From: Janthinobacterium psychrotolerans | Lineage (GTDB): Bacteria; Pseudomonadota; Gammaproteobacteria; Burkholderiales; Burkholderiaceae_D | Length of the DNA: 64,000 nt | Direction of reading: 5' to 3' | Assembly (NCBI RefSeq): GCF_001677885.1 | Contig: NZ_LOCQ01000060.1 | Span: 310,001 to 374,000, forward strand | Shown here: positions 45,459-53,012 of the stretch, piece by piece | How the letters are laid out: each line of letters opens with the position of its first letter | How positions within the stretch are numbered: the stretch's first letter is position 1 | Notes under the pieces: model-generated | Databases searched by the model: none | What the model was told of the DNA's origin: nothing | What the model saw: the letters and a program-made list of their open reading frames with translations, nothing else | Position numbers and translations under genes: made by a program

Positions 45459-46670
45459 TCAGGCGCCGCGCTGGGCATGGCGCAGCAGCGCCCACTGCAT
45501 GGCCATCGGAAACACCAGCATGATGATGCCGATATTCAGGGTGAGCGAACTGGTGGTCATGCCGAAGATGATATAGCAGACGCACAGCACCACGCCGCCC
45601 AGCGCATATGGGTGGGCGGTGGCCGCGCCATGGCGCAGCGCGCGGCCAAACAGGTACAAGGGCAGCAGGAACAGGCCGAACAGCGCCAGCAGGCCGATCA
45701 CGCCGCGCTTGACGAGCACGTCGAGATAGTCGTTGTGGGCATTCGTGGCTTCGCTGGTGTCGGGCCCCATCTTGCCCTCCCTGACCCATTGCTTCTTCTC
45801 GTCCAGGTAACCGTTGCGCCCGATGCCCAGCAAGGGATGCTCGGTCGACAGCAGCAGTGCCGTGTGCCACGCTTCGAAGCGCTGGCCGATCGAGGTGGTG
45901 GCATTGGCGGGGTCGTTCATTTTTTCCACTTCCGTCACGGCCATGGCGGCGCGTTCGCGGATCGGCGAATGCGGCACGTAATAGGCAGTGACCATCAGCA
46001 AGGCCATGGTTGACAAGGTGATGACCAGGTAGCGCTTGCCATGCGCGCGGGCATTGTGCATGGCGATGATCAGCACGCACACCGGCAAGGCGATCCAGCC
46101 GCCGCGGCTGCCGCTGAGGATGGAACCGAACACGCCGGCCAGGCAGCCGGCCAGCAGCAAGGCGCACCAGGCCAGGGCGCGCCGCTGGGTCCTGGCCCAC
46201 TCCAGGCCGGCCAGCGACAACATGCCCAGCAGCATGCTGACATTGCCGTAATGAATGGCATTGCTGGTCGAGCCTTGCGGGCGCACCATGTCCTGCATTG
46301 TGAATTGCCACAGCGCCAGCGCGGCGCCGGCGATCGCGCCCACCGCCACGCCGCCCCACCAGGCTGCCGGCCGCGGCGGATACGCCAGCAGCAGCAGCAG
46401 CACCGGCACCACCAGCAGGGCGCGCAGCGGCATGTCGAATTCGCGCCCCGGATCGCCGTGATACGCCATGTTGGCGACCAGCACCGAGAAATACGCCAGC
46501 AGCACGGCGATCAGCGTCCAGTCCTGGCGTTGCAATCCCAGCCGGGGACGTTTCCACGACAGGCAGGCACTGCTCAGCAGCAATCCAACCGCACCGAACG
46601 AATAGCCGCTGTCAACGGACACCGACAAGGCTGAAAAAAGAAAAACGCAGACAGAAGTTAAACGCAGCAT
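45459..46670 (-). CDS. waaL: O-antigen ligase-family membrane protein
   Basis: 403 residues, about ten to twelve membrane segments and one large periplasmic loop (about residues 235-310) with RFEAWHTALLLSTEHPLLGIGRNGYLDE and TNAHNDYLDVLVKRGVIGL. The H-x-D motif (AHNDYLD) and SGSRGGWIALPVC are hallmarks of the Wzy_C/WaaL family. It would join undecaprenyl-linked O-antigen to the lipid A core in the periplasm. A Wzy-type polymerase is the alternative, but an ABC-exported glycan (wzm/wzt present) needs a ligase, not Wzy. AGGAAC precedes the ATG. Confidence 0.8.
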   Translation of the reverse strand: MLRLTSVCVFLFSALSVSVDSGYSFGAVGLLLSSACLSWKRPRLGLQRQDWTLIAVLLAYFSVLVANMAYHGDPGREFDMPLRALLVVPVLLLLLAYPPRPAAWWGGVAVGAIAGAALALWQFTMQDMVRPQGSTSNAIHYGNVSMLLGMLSLAGLEWARTQRRALAWCALLLAGCLAGVFGSILSGSRGGWIALPVCVLIIAMHNARAHGKRYLVITLSTMALLMVTAYYVPHSPIRERAAMAVTEVEKMNDPANATTSIGQRFEAWHTALLLSTEHPLLGIGRNGYLDEKKQWVREGKMGPDTSEATNAHNDYLDVLVKRGVIGLLALFGLFLLPLYLFGRALRHGAATAHPYALGGVVLCVCYIIFGMTTSSLTLNIGIIMLVFPMAMQWALLRHAQRGA

Positions 46671-46815
46671 CGCAAGTTCCTGGACATCCGGGTGAAAAGG
46701 TGGTTACTGTAACAACAACACGGGAGGCGCCATTGTAGACGAAAGCGCTGCGTTGAAACGGCGTGCGCAGCTTGCCAAAGCGCTACCATTTGACGTTTTC
46801 CCTCTGGCAGAACGC

Positions 46816-46848
46816 AAAAAACCATGGCGGGCACCATGGTTCTTTTTT
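46816..46848 (-). terminator. Terminator of the malic enzyme gene
   Basis: AACCATGG (46820-46827), loop CGGGCA, CCATGGTT (46834-46841), with T-runs on either strand (five on minus, TTCTTTTTT on plus). It lies 72 bases after the malic enzyme stop on the minus strand. Confidence 0.8.
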
Positions 46849-46912
46849 GTAAGCAATAGTAACCTGCCACAATGCCGACATGGCAGGCCGCTGGCCGCCC
46901 TGTCAGAGCAGC

Positions 46913-48166
46913 TTATTTTGCCGGCGCGCGCGTGGCCACGCCGCTGTCGATCGCCGCTTGGGACACGGCTGGCGCGACCCAGCTGCGCAGGCGCTCGTCG
47001 AATGGCGACGGAATCAGTTGCAGCGGGCTCAAGGCGCTGCTCTCGTGGCCTGGCAGCGGCTCCTTGGCCAGCGCGGCGATGGCGCGCACGCAGGCCAGCT
47101 TCATCTCTTCATTGATGGTGGTGGCGCCCACGTCGAGCGCGCCACGGAAGATGTAGGGGAAGCACAGCACGTTGTTGATCTGGTTCGGGTAATCCGAGCG
47201 GCCGGTGGCGACGATGGCGTCGTCGCGCACGGCGTGCACTTTTTCCGGCGCGATTTCCGGATGCGGATTGGCCAGGGCGAAGATCAAGGGCCTGGCGGCC
47301 ATCGCTTCGACCATCTGCGCGCTGACCACGCCACCTTTGGACACACCAATGAAAATGTCGGCGCCGACCATGGCGTCGGCCAGGTCGCGGTCGCTGGTGT
47401 CATTGGCGTAGCGCGCCTTGTTCTCTTCCATGTTGGCGTCGCGGCCCGGGTAGATCACGCCCTGGCTGTCGCACACTTTCAGCAGCGACTTGTTCAGGCC
47501 CAGCGAGACCAGCAGGTCCAGGCAGGCGATCGAGGCCGCGCCGGCGCCCGAGACGGCGACCTTGACGTTGCCGATATCCTTGCCGACCAGTTCCAGGCCG
47601 TTCAGGATGCCGGCGGCAACGATGATGGCGGTGCCGTGCTGGTCGTCATGGAAGACGGGGATGTTCATGCGCTTGCGCAGTTGCTGCTCGATATAAAAGC
47701 AGTCCGGCGCCTTGATGTCTTCCAGGTTGATGCCGCCGAAGGTCGGCTCCATGCGCACCACGGTGTCGATGAACAGGTCGGGGTCGTTCTCGGCCAGTTC
47801 GATGTCGAACACGTCGACATCGGCGAACTGCTTGAACAGGCAGGCCTTGCCTTCCATCACCGGTTTGCTGGCCAGCGGGCCGATATCGCCCAGGCCCAGC
47901 ACGGCGGTGCCGTTGGTGATCACGGCCACCAGGTTGCTGCGCGAGGTGTATATGCCGGCCGAACGCGGATCTTCCACGATGGCTTCGCAAGCAAACGCCA
48001 CGCCCGGCGAATACGCCAGGGTCAGGGCGCGGGCGTCGCCCAGCGGTTTGGTGGGGGTGACGGAAATCTTGCCGGCGCGCGGCTCGGCGTGATAGGCGAG
48101 GGCGGCTTCTTTCAGGTTGAAGGCTTCGCCGTTCTGTTCGGCGTGCTTGCTTTGGGCAGTAGACAT
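46913..48166 (-). CDS. Malic enzyme, short form without phosphotransacetylase domain
   Basis: 417 residues from ATG 48166. Oxidative decarboxylation of malate to pyruvate with NAD or NADP. Conserved: [56 protein letters not shown], the cofactor-binding [17 protein letters not shown], and [12 protein letters not shown]. The chain ends after [15 protein letters not shown]; the ~330-residue phosphotransacetylase-like tail of MaeB-type enzymes is absent, so this is the short prokaryotic form. Cofactor preference cannot be read safely. It is divergent from a LacI-type repressor whose presumed operator sits in this gene's promoter. Confidence 0.93.
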   Translation of the reverse strand: MSTAQSKHAEQNGEAFNLKEAALAYHAEPRAGKISVTPTKPLGDARALTLAYSPGVAFACEAIVEDPRSAGIYTSRSNLVAVITNGTAVLGLGDIGPLASKPVMEGKACLFKQFADVDVFDIELAENDPDLFIDTVVRMEPTFGGINLEDIKAPDCFYIEQQLRKRMNIPVFHDDQHGTAIIVAAGILNGLELVGKDIGNVKVAVSGAGAASIACLDLLVSLGLNKSLLKVCDSQGVIYPGRDANMEENKARYANDTSDRDLADAMVGADIFIGVSKGGVVSAQMVEAMAARPLIFALANPHPEIAPEKVHAVRDDAIVATGRSDYPNQINNVLCFPYIFRGALDVGATTINEEMKLACVRAIAALAKEPLPGHESSALSPLQLIPSPFDERLRSWVAPAVSQAAIDSGVATRAPAK

Positions 48167-48212
48167 AAGAATTCTCGGAGGGCCAGGCAGGCCCGAGTGG
48201 TAAGTCCGAGCC

Positions 48213-48241
48213 ATGGTATGCAAGCGTTTGCACGCTGTCAA
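48213..48241 (-). promoter_or_regulatory. Malic enzyme promoter with LacI-type operator in the spacer
   Basis: On the minus strand TTGACA (48236-48241), 17 bases, TACCAT (48213-48218). Inside the spacer lies TGCAA-N4-TTGCA (48219-48232), the symmetrical pattern typical of LacI-family sites. A repressor bound there would exclude polymerase directly. Confidence 0.75.
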
Positions 48242-48296
48242 GCCTCCATTTGTGACATTTCCATGAAAAGCACTTTGAATCAGGGGGAAACGTCAA

Positions 48297-48310
48297 TGCA
48301 AGCGTTTGCT
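48297..48310. promoter_or_regulatory. Second LacI-type operator, before the repressor gene
   Basis: TGCAAGCGTTTGCT differs from the first site by one base. The two centres are 78 bases apart. It lies 62 bases before the repressor start, so it may serve autoregulation or looping; the LacI gene's -10 box is perhaps TAAAAT at 48343. Confidence 0.7.
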
Positions 48311-48372
48311 CGGTTTTCCACGAGACATGCCATTTCTGCGATAAAATCATGCCATTGCAATCCGGGAAGCCC

Positions 48373-49398
48373 ATGACAAACAAGAACCCCACCTTAAGCG
48401 ACGTTGCGCGGGCCAGCGGCGTGCATTTTTCCACCGTCTCGCGCGTGATGAACCCCGAAACGCGGCAAAAAGTCAGCGCCGAGGTCGCCAAGCGCGTGCT
48501 GGCCGAAGCGAGCCGGCTCGGCTACCGCCCGAACCGCGCCGCCTCCACCCTGGTCACGCGCAAGTCGCGCATTATCGGCGTGGTCTTGCCCGACATTACC
48601 AATGCCGTGTTCCCGCCGATTTTGCTGGGCATCGAAGAAGGCCTGCGCAAGCATGGCTACCTGGCCATCGTCGCCAATGTCGGCGCCGACGAGGAAGAAC
48701 AGCTGTTTGTCATCAACCGCCTGCTGGGCCAGCAGGTGGACGGCCTGATTCTTGCCACGGCACGGCGCGACGACCCCGTCATCAAGCTGTGCAAGGCCCA
48801 GAACGTGCCGGTCGTCACCGTCAACCGCAGCGATGAAAACGGCGTCGCGTCCTGCGTGGTCAGCGACGACGTGGTCGGCATGCGCCTGGCCGTCAACCAC
48901 TTGCTGGCGCTGGGCCACCGCCATATCGCCCATATCGCCGGTCCCGAAAACCTGTCCACCGGCCATGTGCGGCGCATGGGCTTTCTGGCGGCCATCGAGG
49001 CGAGCGAACTCGACGCCTCGCAGGCCTTTGTCTTCGAAAGCAGCGGCTATTCGCGCGAATGCGGCAAGGCGGCCCTGCTCGAATTGCTGCGCCAGTCGCC
49101 GCAGACCACCGCCGTGGTCACCGGCAGCGACCTGGTCGCCATCGGCTGCTACGACGCCATCCGCGAGCTGGGCCTGAACTGCCCGCAAGACATTTCCGTG
49201 GTCGGCCACAATGACATGCCGTATATGGACCTGATCCGCCCGCCGCTGACCACCATCCGCATCCGCCACCACGGCATCGGCGCCGAAGCGGCGCGGCTGA
49301 TCCTGCAAACCATCGACGCACCCGATTCGTCAGTGCTCGACGTGCGCCTCAAACCCGAACTGGTGGTGCGCGAATCGACGGCGGCGCCTCGATCTTGA
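48373..49398 (+). CDS. LacI-family transcription repressor
   Basis: 341 residues. N-terminal helix-turn-helix and hinge: PTLSDVARASGVHFSTVSRVMN and RPNRAASTLVTRKS; effector domain of the periplasmic-binding type (IIGVVLPDITNAVFPPIL, VDGLILATARR, ISVVGHNDMPYMDLIRPPLTTIRI). The effector cannot be named from sequence; control of the neighbouring malic enzyme by a carbon metabolite is likely. I chose ATG 48373, with GGGAAG just before; an earlier in-frame ATG at 48349 lacks a ribosome site. Confidence 0.93.
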   Translation: MTNKNPTLSDVARASGVHFSTVSRVMNPETRQKVSAEVAKRVLAEASRLGYRPNRAASTLVTRKSRIIGVVLPDITNAVFPPILLGIEEGLRKHGYLAIVANVGADEEEQLFVINRLLGQQVDGLILATARRDDPVIKLCKAQNVPVVTVNRSDENGVASCVVSDDVVGMRLAVNHLLALGHRHIAHIAGPENLSTGHVRRMGFLAAIEASELDASQAFVFESSGYSRECGKAALLELLRQSPQTTAVVTGSDLVAIGCYDAIRELGLNCPQDISVVGHNDMPYMDLIRPPLTTIRIRHHGIGAEAARLILQTIDAPDSSVLDVRLKPELVVRESTAAPRS

Positions 49399-49477
49399 TC
49401 CCAGGCTTTGAGGTGGCGGCGTGTGGCCGCAAGGTGGTACACTGGCGGCCCTCCCTGTTTTCCTAGCCCTCATCGCC

Positions 49478-50017
49478 ATGACCAAAACCAACACGCCTTC
49501 CCCGAAACGCCGCGAAGAGGGCGTTGCCAAGCTGACCGTCAATCCCTTCCTCGACGCCGACTTCTATGCGCGCATGCGCGACTACACCGAACGCGACGCG
49601 GCCATCATCAAGGAACTGAAAGCGATCGCCGAAATTCGCGCCGGTAACAAGCAGCCCGACCCGCGCCTGGCGCCGTCGCTGCAGGCACTGCGCGATACCG
49701 TCAAGAAAGGGCTGACCTTTGCCGAGATGCTCGATCGCATCGCCGCCGGCAAGGAAAAAGGCCTGTGGGAGCCATGGATGAGCACCTTCGGCATCGAGAT
49801 CCGCGCCGTCAACTACGGCGCCGGCCCGCGCAACGCCTGCCTGGTGCTGGACCTGGCCGCCAACGCCCCGGCCCACGCCATGTTCGCCAAGGCCGGCATC
49901 CAGAACTGGCGCAGCCTGGCCGCCGACGACTGCTCGGTGGTGCGCTCCGAAAAAGCCACCGAGACCTCGCCATTGAAAGTCTATGCCGTGTTCTACCTGG
50001 ACCCGGCCGCTGCCTGA
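49478..50017 (+). CDS. Conserved hypothetical protein
   Basis: 179 residues from ATG 49478. No domain recognised. The first 20 residues are basic (TKTNTPSPKRREEG), then a helical region (FYARMRDYTERDAAIIKELKAIAEIRAG, LRDTVKKGLTFAEMLDRI) and a mixed alpha/beta second half with WMSTFGIEIRAVNYG, LVLDLAANAPAHAMF and KVYAVFYLDP. Neither signal peptide nor membrane segment. Ribosome site not clear. The coding quality (codon use, length) supports a real gene. It stands alone between the LacI repressor and the oxidase operon; a perfect hairpin follows its stop. Confidence 0.6.
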   Translation: MTKTNTPSPKRREEGVAKLTVNPFLDADFYARMRDYTERDAAIIKELKAIAEIRAGNKQPDPRLAPSLQALRDTVKKGLTFAEMLDRIAAGKEKGLWEPWMSTFGIEIRAVNYGAGPRNACLVLDLAANAPAHAMFAKAGIQNWRSLAADDCSVVRSEKATETSPLKVYAVFYLDPAAA

Positions 50018-50032
50018 TTTTTCGCCTTGCCG

Positions 50033-50061
50033 CGTTGCCGCAACACCTGCTTGCGGCAACG
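50033..50061. other. Perfect 11-bp hairpin downstream of the hypothetical gene
   Basis: CGTTGCCGCAA (50033-50043) and TTGCGGCAACG (50051-50061) around a 7-base loop. No T-run on either strand, so not a normal intrinsic terminator. Confidence 0.5.
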
Positions 50062-50130
50062 TCCTGCCGTATCCTTGCACTACCGGAATCTGACCTCGGT
50101 AAAGCAAACTCAAAATTTTCTCGCCCTCAA

Positions 50131-50158
50131 TTGTGCGCACCTCAAACGGTGCTAGACT
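50131..50158 (+). promoter_or_regulatory. Probable promoter of the oxidase operon
   Basis: TTGTGC (50131-50136), 16 bases, TAGACT (50153-50158), giving a leader of about 85 bases to the first cytochrome gene. An AT-rich TTAAT-N8-ATTAA (50169-50186) follows, of unknown significance. Confidence 0.45.
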
Positions 50159-50198
50159 GCCTTTATTGTTAATTACGCCACATTAATCGCATGACCTT

Positions 50199-50220
50199 GC
50201 TCAGCGCATCAACGCTGAGC
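50199..50220 (+). other. Leader hairpin ahead of the first oxidase gene
   Basis: GCTCAGCG (50199-50206) and CGCTGAGC (50213-50220), a perfect 8-bp stem with a 6-base loop, 29 bases before the start codon and 13 bases before GGGGAG, the ribosome site. It may stabilise the leader or modulate translation. Confidence 0.45.
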
Positions 50221-50249
50221 GGCCATGCTTTTCCTGGGGAGAGTGCGCG

Positions 50250-50984
50250 ATGGCTGAGGTCGCAAAACCGCTGGCTGCCTTGTTGCTTTGTTGCGCGTGC
50301 GCCGCCAGCGCACAAGCGCCCGGCAATGCGCCAGCGAATGCCGACGCCATCCCCGCTTTCAGCAAGCTCGATTCCATTGAAGCAAGGGTGCAGGGCTGTG
50401 TCACCTGCCACGGCCAGCAGGGACAGGGCACGGCGAACGGCTATTTCCCCCGCATCGCCGGCAAGCCGGCCGGCTACCTGTACAACCAGCTGATCGGCTT
50501 TCGCGACGGCACGCGCAGCTATCCGCCCATGAATTACCTGGTGGCCTACCTGCCAGATGCTTACCTGAAAGAAATGGCCGGTCATTTCGCCGCGCTGCGC
50601 CCCGCCTTCCAGGCGCCCGAAGCGGCGCCGGCCAATCCGGCCCTTGCCGAACGCGGCCACGTGCTGGCCACCGTTGGCGACGCTGCCAAAGGAATACCCG
50701 CTTGTATCGCGTGCCATGGCAAGAGCCTGTCGGGCATGGAGCCGGGCATTCCCGGCCTGGCCGGCCTGCGCTCGGCCTATATCGTGGCGCAGCTGACGCG
50801 CTGGCGGGTGGGCGAACGCCGCGCCGCCGAACCCGACTGCATGAAGCGCATCGCCACGCGCCTGTCCGACACCGATATCGCCGCCGTCGCTGGCTGGCTG
50901 GCGCGGCAAACGCCGCCGGCCGGCGCCTCTCCCGAGCCGTCGAATGTGGTACGCATGCCGGTGGCCTGCGGCAGCCAGCGCTAG
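50250..50984 (+). CDS. Dihaem cytochrome c, c4-like
   Basis: 244 residues with a signal peptide (KPLAALLLCCACAASAQA) and two haem c sites: C50-H54 (CVTCH) and C152-H156 (CIACH). Two class I cytochrome c domains in tandem as in cytochrome c4, with methionines such as PPMNYL as possible distal ligands. It would carry electrons in the periplasm, likely to the oxidase encoded downstream. GGGGAG is 8 bases before the ATG. First gene of an operon of six; its stop is 8 bases from the next start with AGGAGG between. Confidence 0.9.
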   Translation: MAEVAKPLAALLLCCACAASAQAPGNAPANADAIPAFSKLDSIEARVQGCVTCHGQQGQGTANGYFPRIAGKPAGYLYNQLIGFRDGTRSYPPMNYLVAYLPDAYLKEMAGHFAALRPAFQAPEAAPANPALAERGHVLATVGDAAKGIPACIACHGKSLSGMEPGIPGLAGLRSAYIVAQLTRWRVGERRAAEPDCMKRIATRLSDTDIAAVAGWLARQTPPAGASPEPSNVVRMPVACGSQR

Positions 50985-50992
50985 GAGGCCCC

Positions 50993-52276
50993 ATGCGCAA
51001 ATCCTTGCAGATCCTGTTTTCCCTGGTCGTGCTGGCGCTGCTGGCGGCCGGCGCCTGGTATCTGCTGCGGCCCGGCCAGCTGCCGAACCAGAGCCGGCCC
51101 GGACCGAACGCGTCGACGCAGCTGATCACGAAGGGCGAATACCTGGCGCGCGCCGGCGACTGCGTTGCCTGCCATACGGAGCCCAACGGTCCCATGTTCG
51201 CCGGCGGGCGCGCCATGGCCACGCCGTTCGGCAATCTGTATGTGCCCAATATCACGCCCGACGACGACACCGGCATCGGCCTGTGGACGCCCGAAGAGTT
51301 CTACCGCATGATGCACACCGGTGTCTCGCGCGACGGCACCCTGCTGTATCCGGCCATGCCGTTCGCTTCCTATACGCAGGTGACGCGCGCCGATTCCGAC
51401 GCCATCTTTGCCTACCTGATGTCGGTGCCGCCCATCAAACAGGCCAACCGCGCGCACGAGCTGCGCTTCCCGTTCAATAACCGCGAGCTGCTGATCGGCT
51501 GGCGCACCCTGTATTTCAGGCAGGGCGAGTTCCAGCCCGACCCGGCGCAATCAGCCGAATGGAACCGTGGCGCCTACCTGGTGCGGGGCCTGGGCCACTG
51601 CGCCATGTGCCATACGGCCGTCAATGCGCTGGGCGGCTCGAAGGAGTCGCAGGCCTTCGAAGGCGGCATGATCCCGAACCAGAACTGGTATGCGCCTTCG
51701 CTCACATCGAACCGCGAAGCGGGGCTGGGCGACTGGAAGGTGTCCGAAATCGCCGACCTGCTGCAGGTCGGCGTGTCGCACCGGGGCACCGTCTACGGGC
51801 CGATGGCCGAAGTGGTCTACAACAGCCTGCAGTACATGACGGACGAAGACGCCAGGGCGATGGCCGTGTATCTGAAGGCGCTGCCGCAAAAGGACGACAC
51901 GCCGCCGCCCACCAGCCAGGCGCGCCTGGTGGGGCCGGAAGTGATGGAGACGGGGCGCAAGGTATATGTGGCGCAGTGCGCCATGTGCCACGGCGCCGAA
52001 GGCAAGGGCCAGCCGCCGTCGTTTCCGATTTTGGCCGGCAACCGCTCGATTACCATGGCCACGCCCGTCAATCCGATCCGCATGGTGCTCAACGGCGGTT
52101 ATCCGCCAGGGACGAAAAAAAATCCGCGCCCGCACGGCATGCCGCCGTTCTCGCACATATTGAACGACGACGAGGTGGCCGCCGTGGTGACCTACATCCG
52201 TGTCGCCTGGGGCAATACCGGCACGCCCGTCGATACCGCCCAGGTCAGCGACTTGCGCAAACTCTTGCCCGAATAA
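50993..52276 (+). CDS. Membrane-anchored trihaem cytochrome c
   Basis: 427 residues. One N-terminal span (LQILFSLVVLALLAAGAWYLL) anchors a periplasmic protein with three haem c sites: C57-H61 (CVACH), C203-H207 (CAMCH) and C329-H333 (CAMCH). The layout follows the cytochrome subunit of membrane alcohol/gluconate dehydrogenases, including PNITPDDDTGIG and GHCAMCHTAVN, but no dehydrogenase gene is here, so it probably feeds electrons to the oxidase. AGGAGG overlaps the previous stop. Next gene follows after 8 bases. Confidence 0.9.
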   Translation: MRKSLQILFSLVVLALLAAGAWYLLRPGQLPNQSRPGPNASTQLITKGEYLARAGDCVACHTEPNGPMFAGGRAMATPFGNLYVPNITPDDDTGIGLWTPEEFYRMMHTGVSRDGTLLYPAMPFASYTQVTRADSDAIFAYLMSVPPIKQANRAHELRFPFNNRELLIGWRTLYFRQGEFQPDPAQSAEWNRGAYLVRGLGHCAMCHTAVNALGGSKESQAFEGGMIPNQNWYAPSLTSNREAGLGDWKVSEIADLLQVGVSHRGTVYGPMAEVVYNSLQYMTDEDARAMAVYLKALPQKDDTPPPTSQARLVGPEVMETGRKVYVAQCAMCHGAEGKGQPPSFPILAGNRSITMATPVNPIRMVLNGGYPPGTKKNPRPHGMPPFSHILNDDEVAAVVTYIRVAWGNTGTPVDTAQVSDLRKLLPE

Positions 52277-52284
52277 GGAGGTCC

Positions 52285-52458
52285 ATGCCTACGCCCGCAG
52301 ACCAGCAGTCCGAAGAAATGGACAAACGCATCGACGAGATCGTCAGCCGCGGCCCGTCGGGTGCGTTTGCCGTGGCCGGCATCGCCACCGCCATCGTGGT
52401 CGCCATGTTTTTCCTGTTCTACTGGCTGGTCTACCTGCCACGGGGAGCGGTGCAATGA
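52285..52458 (+). CDS. Small single-span protein, oxidase accessory subunit
   Basis: 57 residues, too small for most gene finders. The N-terminal 27 residues are charged (EEMDKRIDEIVSRG), followed by one span (FAVAGIATAIVVAMFFLFYWLVYL) and a short tail. AAGGAGG precedes the ATG at 52285, and its stop overlaps the start of subunit II (ATGA). Position and shape are like subunit IIa of ba3 oxidases, a one-helix subunit that completes subunit II. Homology is not shown. Confidence 0.75.
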   Translation: MPTPADQQSEEMDKRIDEIVSRGPSGAFAVAGIATAIVVAMFFLFYWLVYLPRGAVQ

Positions 52459-53012
52459 ACGTTCACTGCGCATCGGAAACGGTGGCCGTCTCGGCCGAGC
52501 GGCGCTGGGCCTGCATCGTCATCGCCATCATCGTGCTGCTGCTGGCCATGATGGTGTGGACCGGCTTGCACTGGGCCGCGATGCCGCCCTCGCGCGTGGA
52601 AACCGTGGACGTCAGGACCTTGCACCTGAAGGGCGAATTCGTCGAAAACAACCTGGGCACGGCGGTGGAAAAAGACGGCCGCGTGGTGGTGCGCCTTGTC
52701 GGCCAGCAATACTCGTTCGTGCCGCAATGCATCGTGGTGCCGGCCGGCGTGCCCGTCACGTTTCGCGGCACCAGCAGCGACGCCATCCATGGTTTCGTAG
52801 TGGGCCGCACCAACGCCAATACGATGCTTATCCCCGGCTTCATTGCCACCTTTACCACCACCTTTCCCAAGGCGGGCGAACAGCTGATGCCCTGCCACGA
52901 ATACTGCGGCACCGGGCACGAGGCGATGTGGGCGCGCTTCCAGGTGATCCCGGCCGACGAATTTTTTGCCAGGGCAAAAACGGCGGAAAGGATCAGCTGT
53001 GTTCCTGGCTAA
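52455..53012 (+). CDS. Haem-copper oxidase subunit II (CuA), ba3-like
   Basis: 185 residues with one span (IVIAIIVLLLAMMVWTGLHW) and a periplasmic cupredoxin domain. The CuA ligands are complete: H112 (DAIHGF), C147, C151, H155 and M158 in the block CHEYCGTGHEAMW, with E149 as the carbonyl ligand. A single N-terminal helix and small size are as in the ba3 (B-family) oxidases rather than the two-helix A-family subunit. It receives electrons from cytochrome c. It overlaps the small upstream gene and the next gene by 14 bases. Confidence 0.93.
   Translation: MNVHCASETVAVSAERRWACIVIAIIVLLLAMMVWTGLHWAAMPPSRVETVDVRTLHLKGEFVENNLGTAVEKDGRVVVRLVGQQYSFVPQCIVVPAGVPVTFRGTSSDAIHGFVVGRTNANTMLIPGFIATFTTTFPKAGEQLMPCHEYCGTGHEAMWARFQVIPADEFFARAKTAERISCVPG

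Noticed and set aside
50169-50186. TTAAT-N8-ATTAA as an FNR-type site before the oxidase operon
   Set aside because: It does not match TTGAT-N4-ATCAA in either sequence or spacing; only mentioned as AT-rich symmetry.
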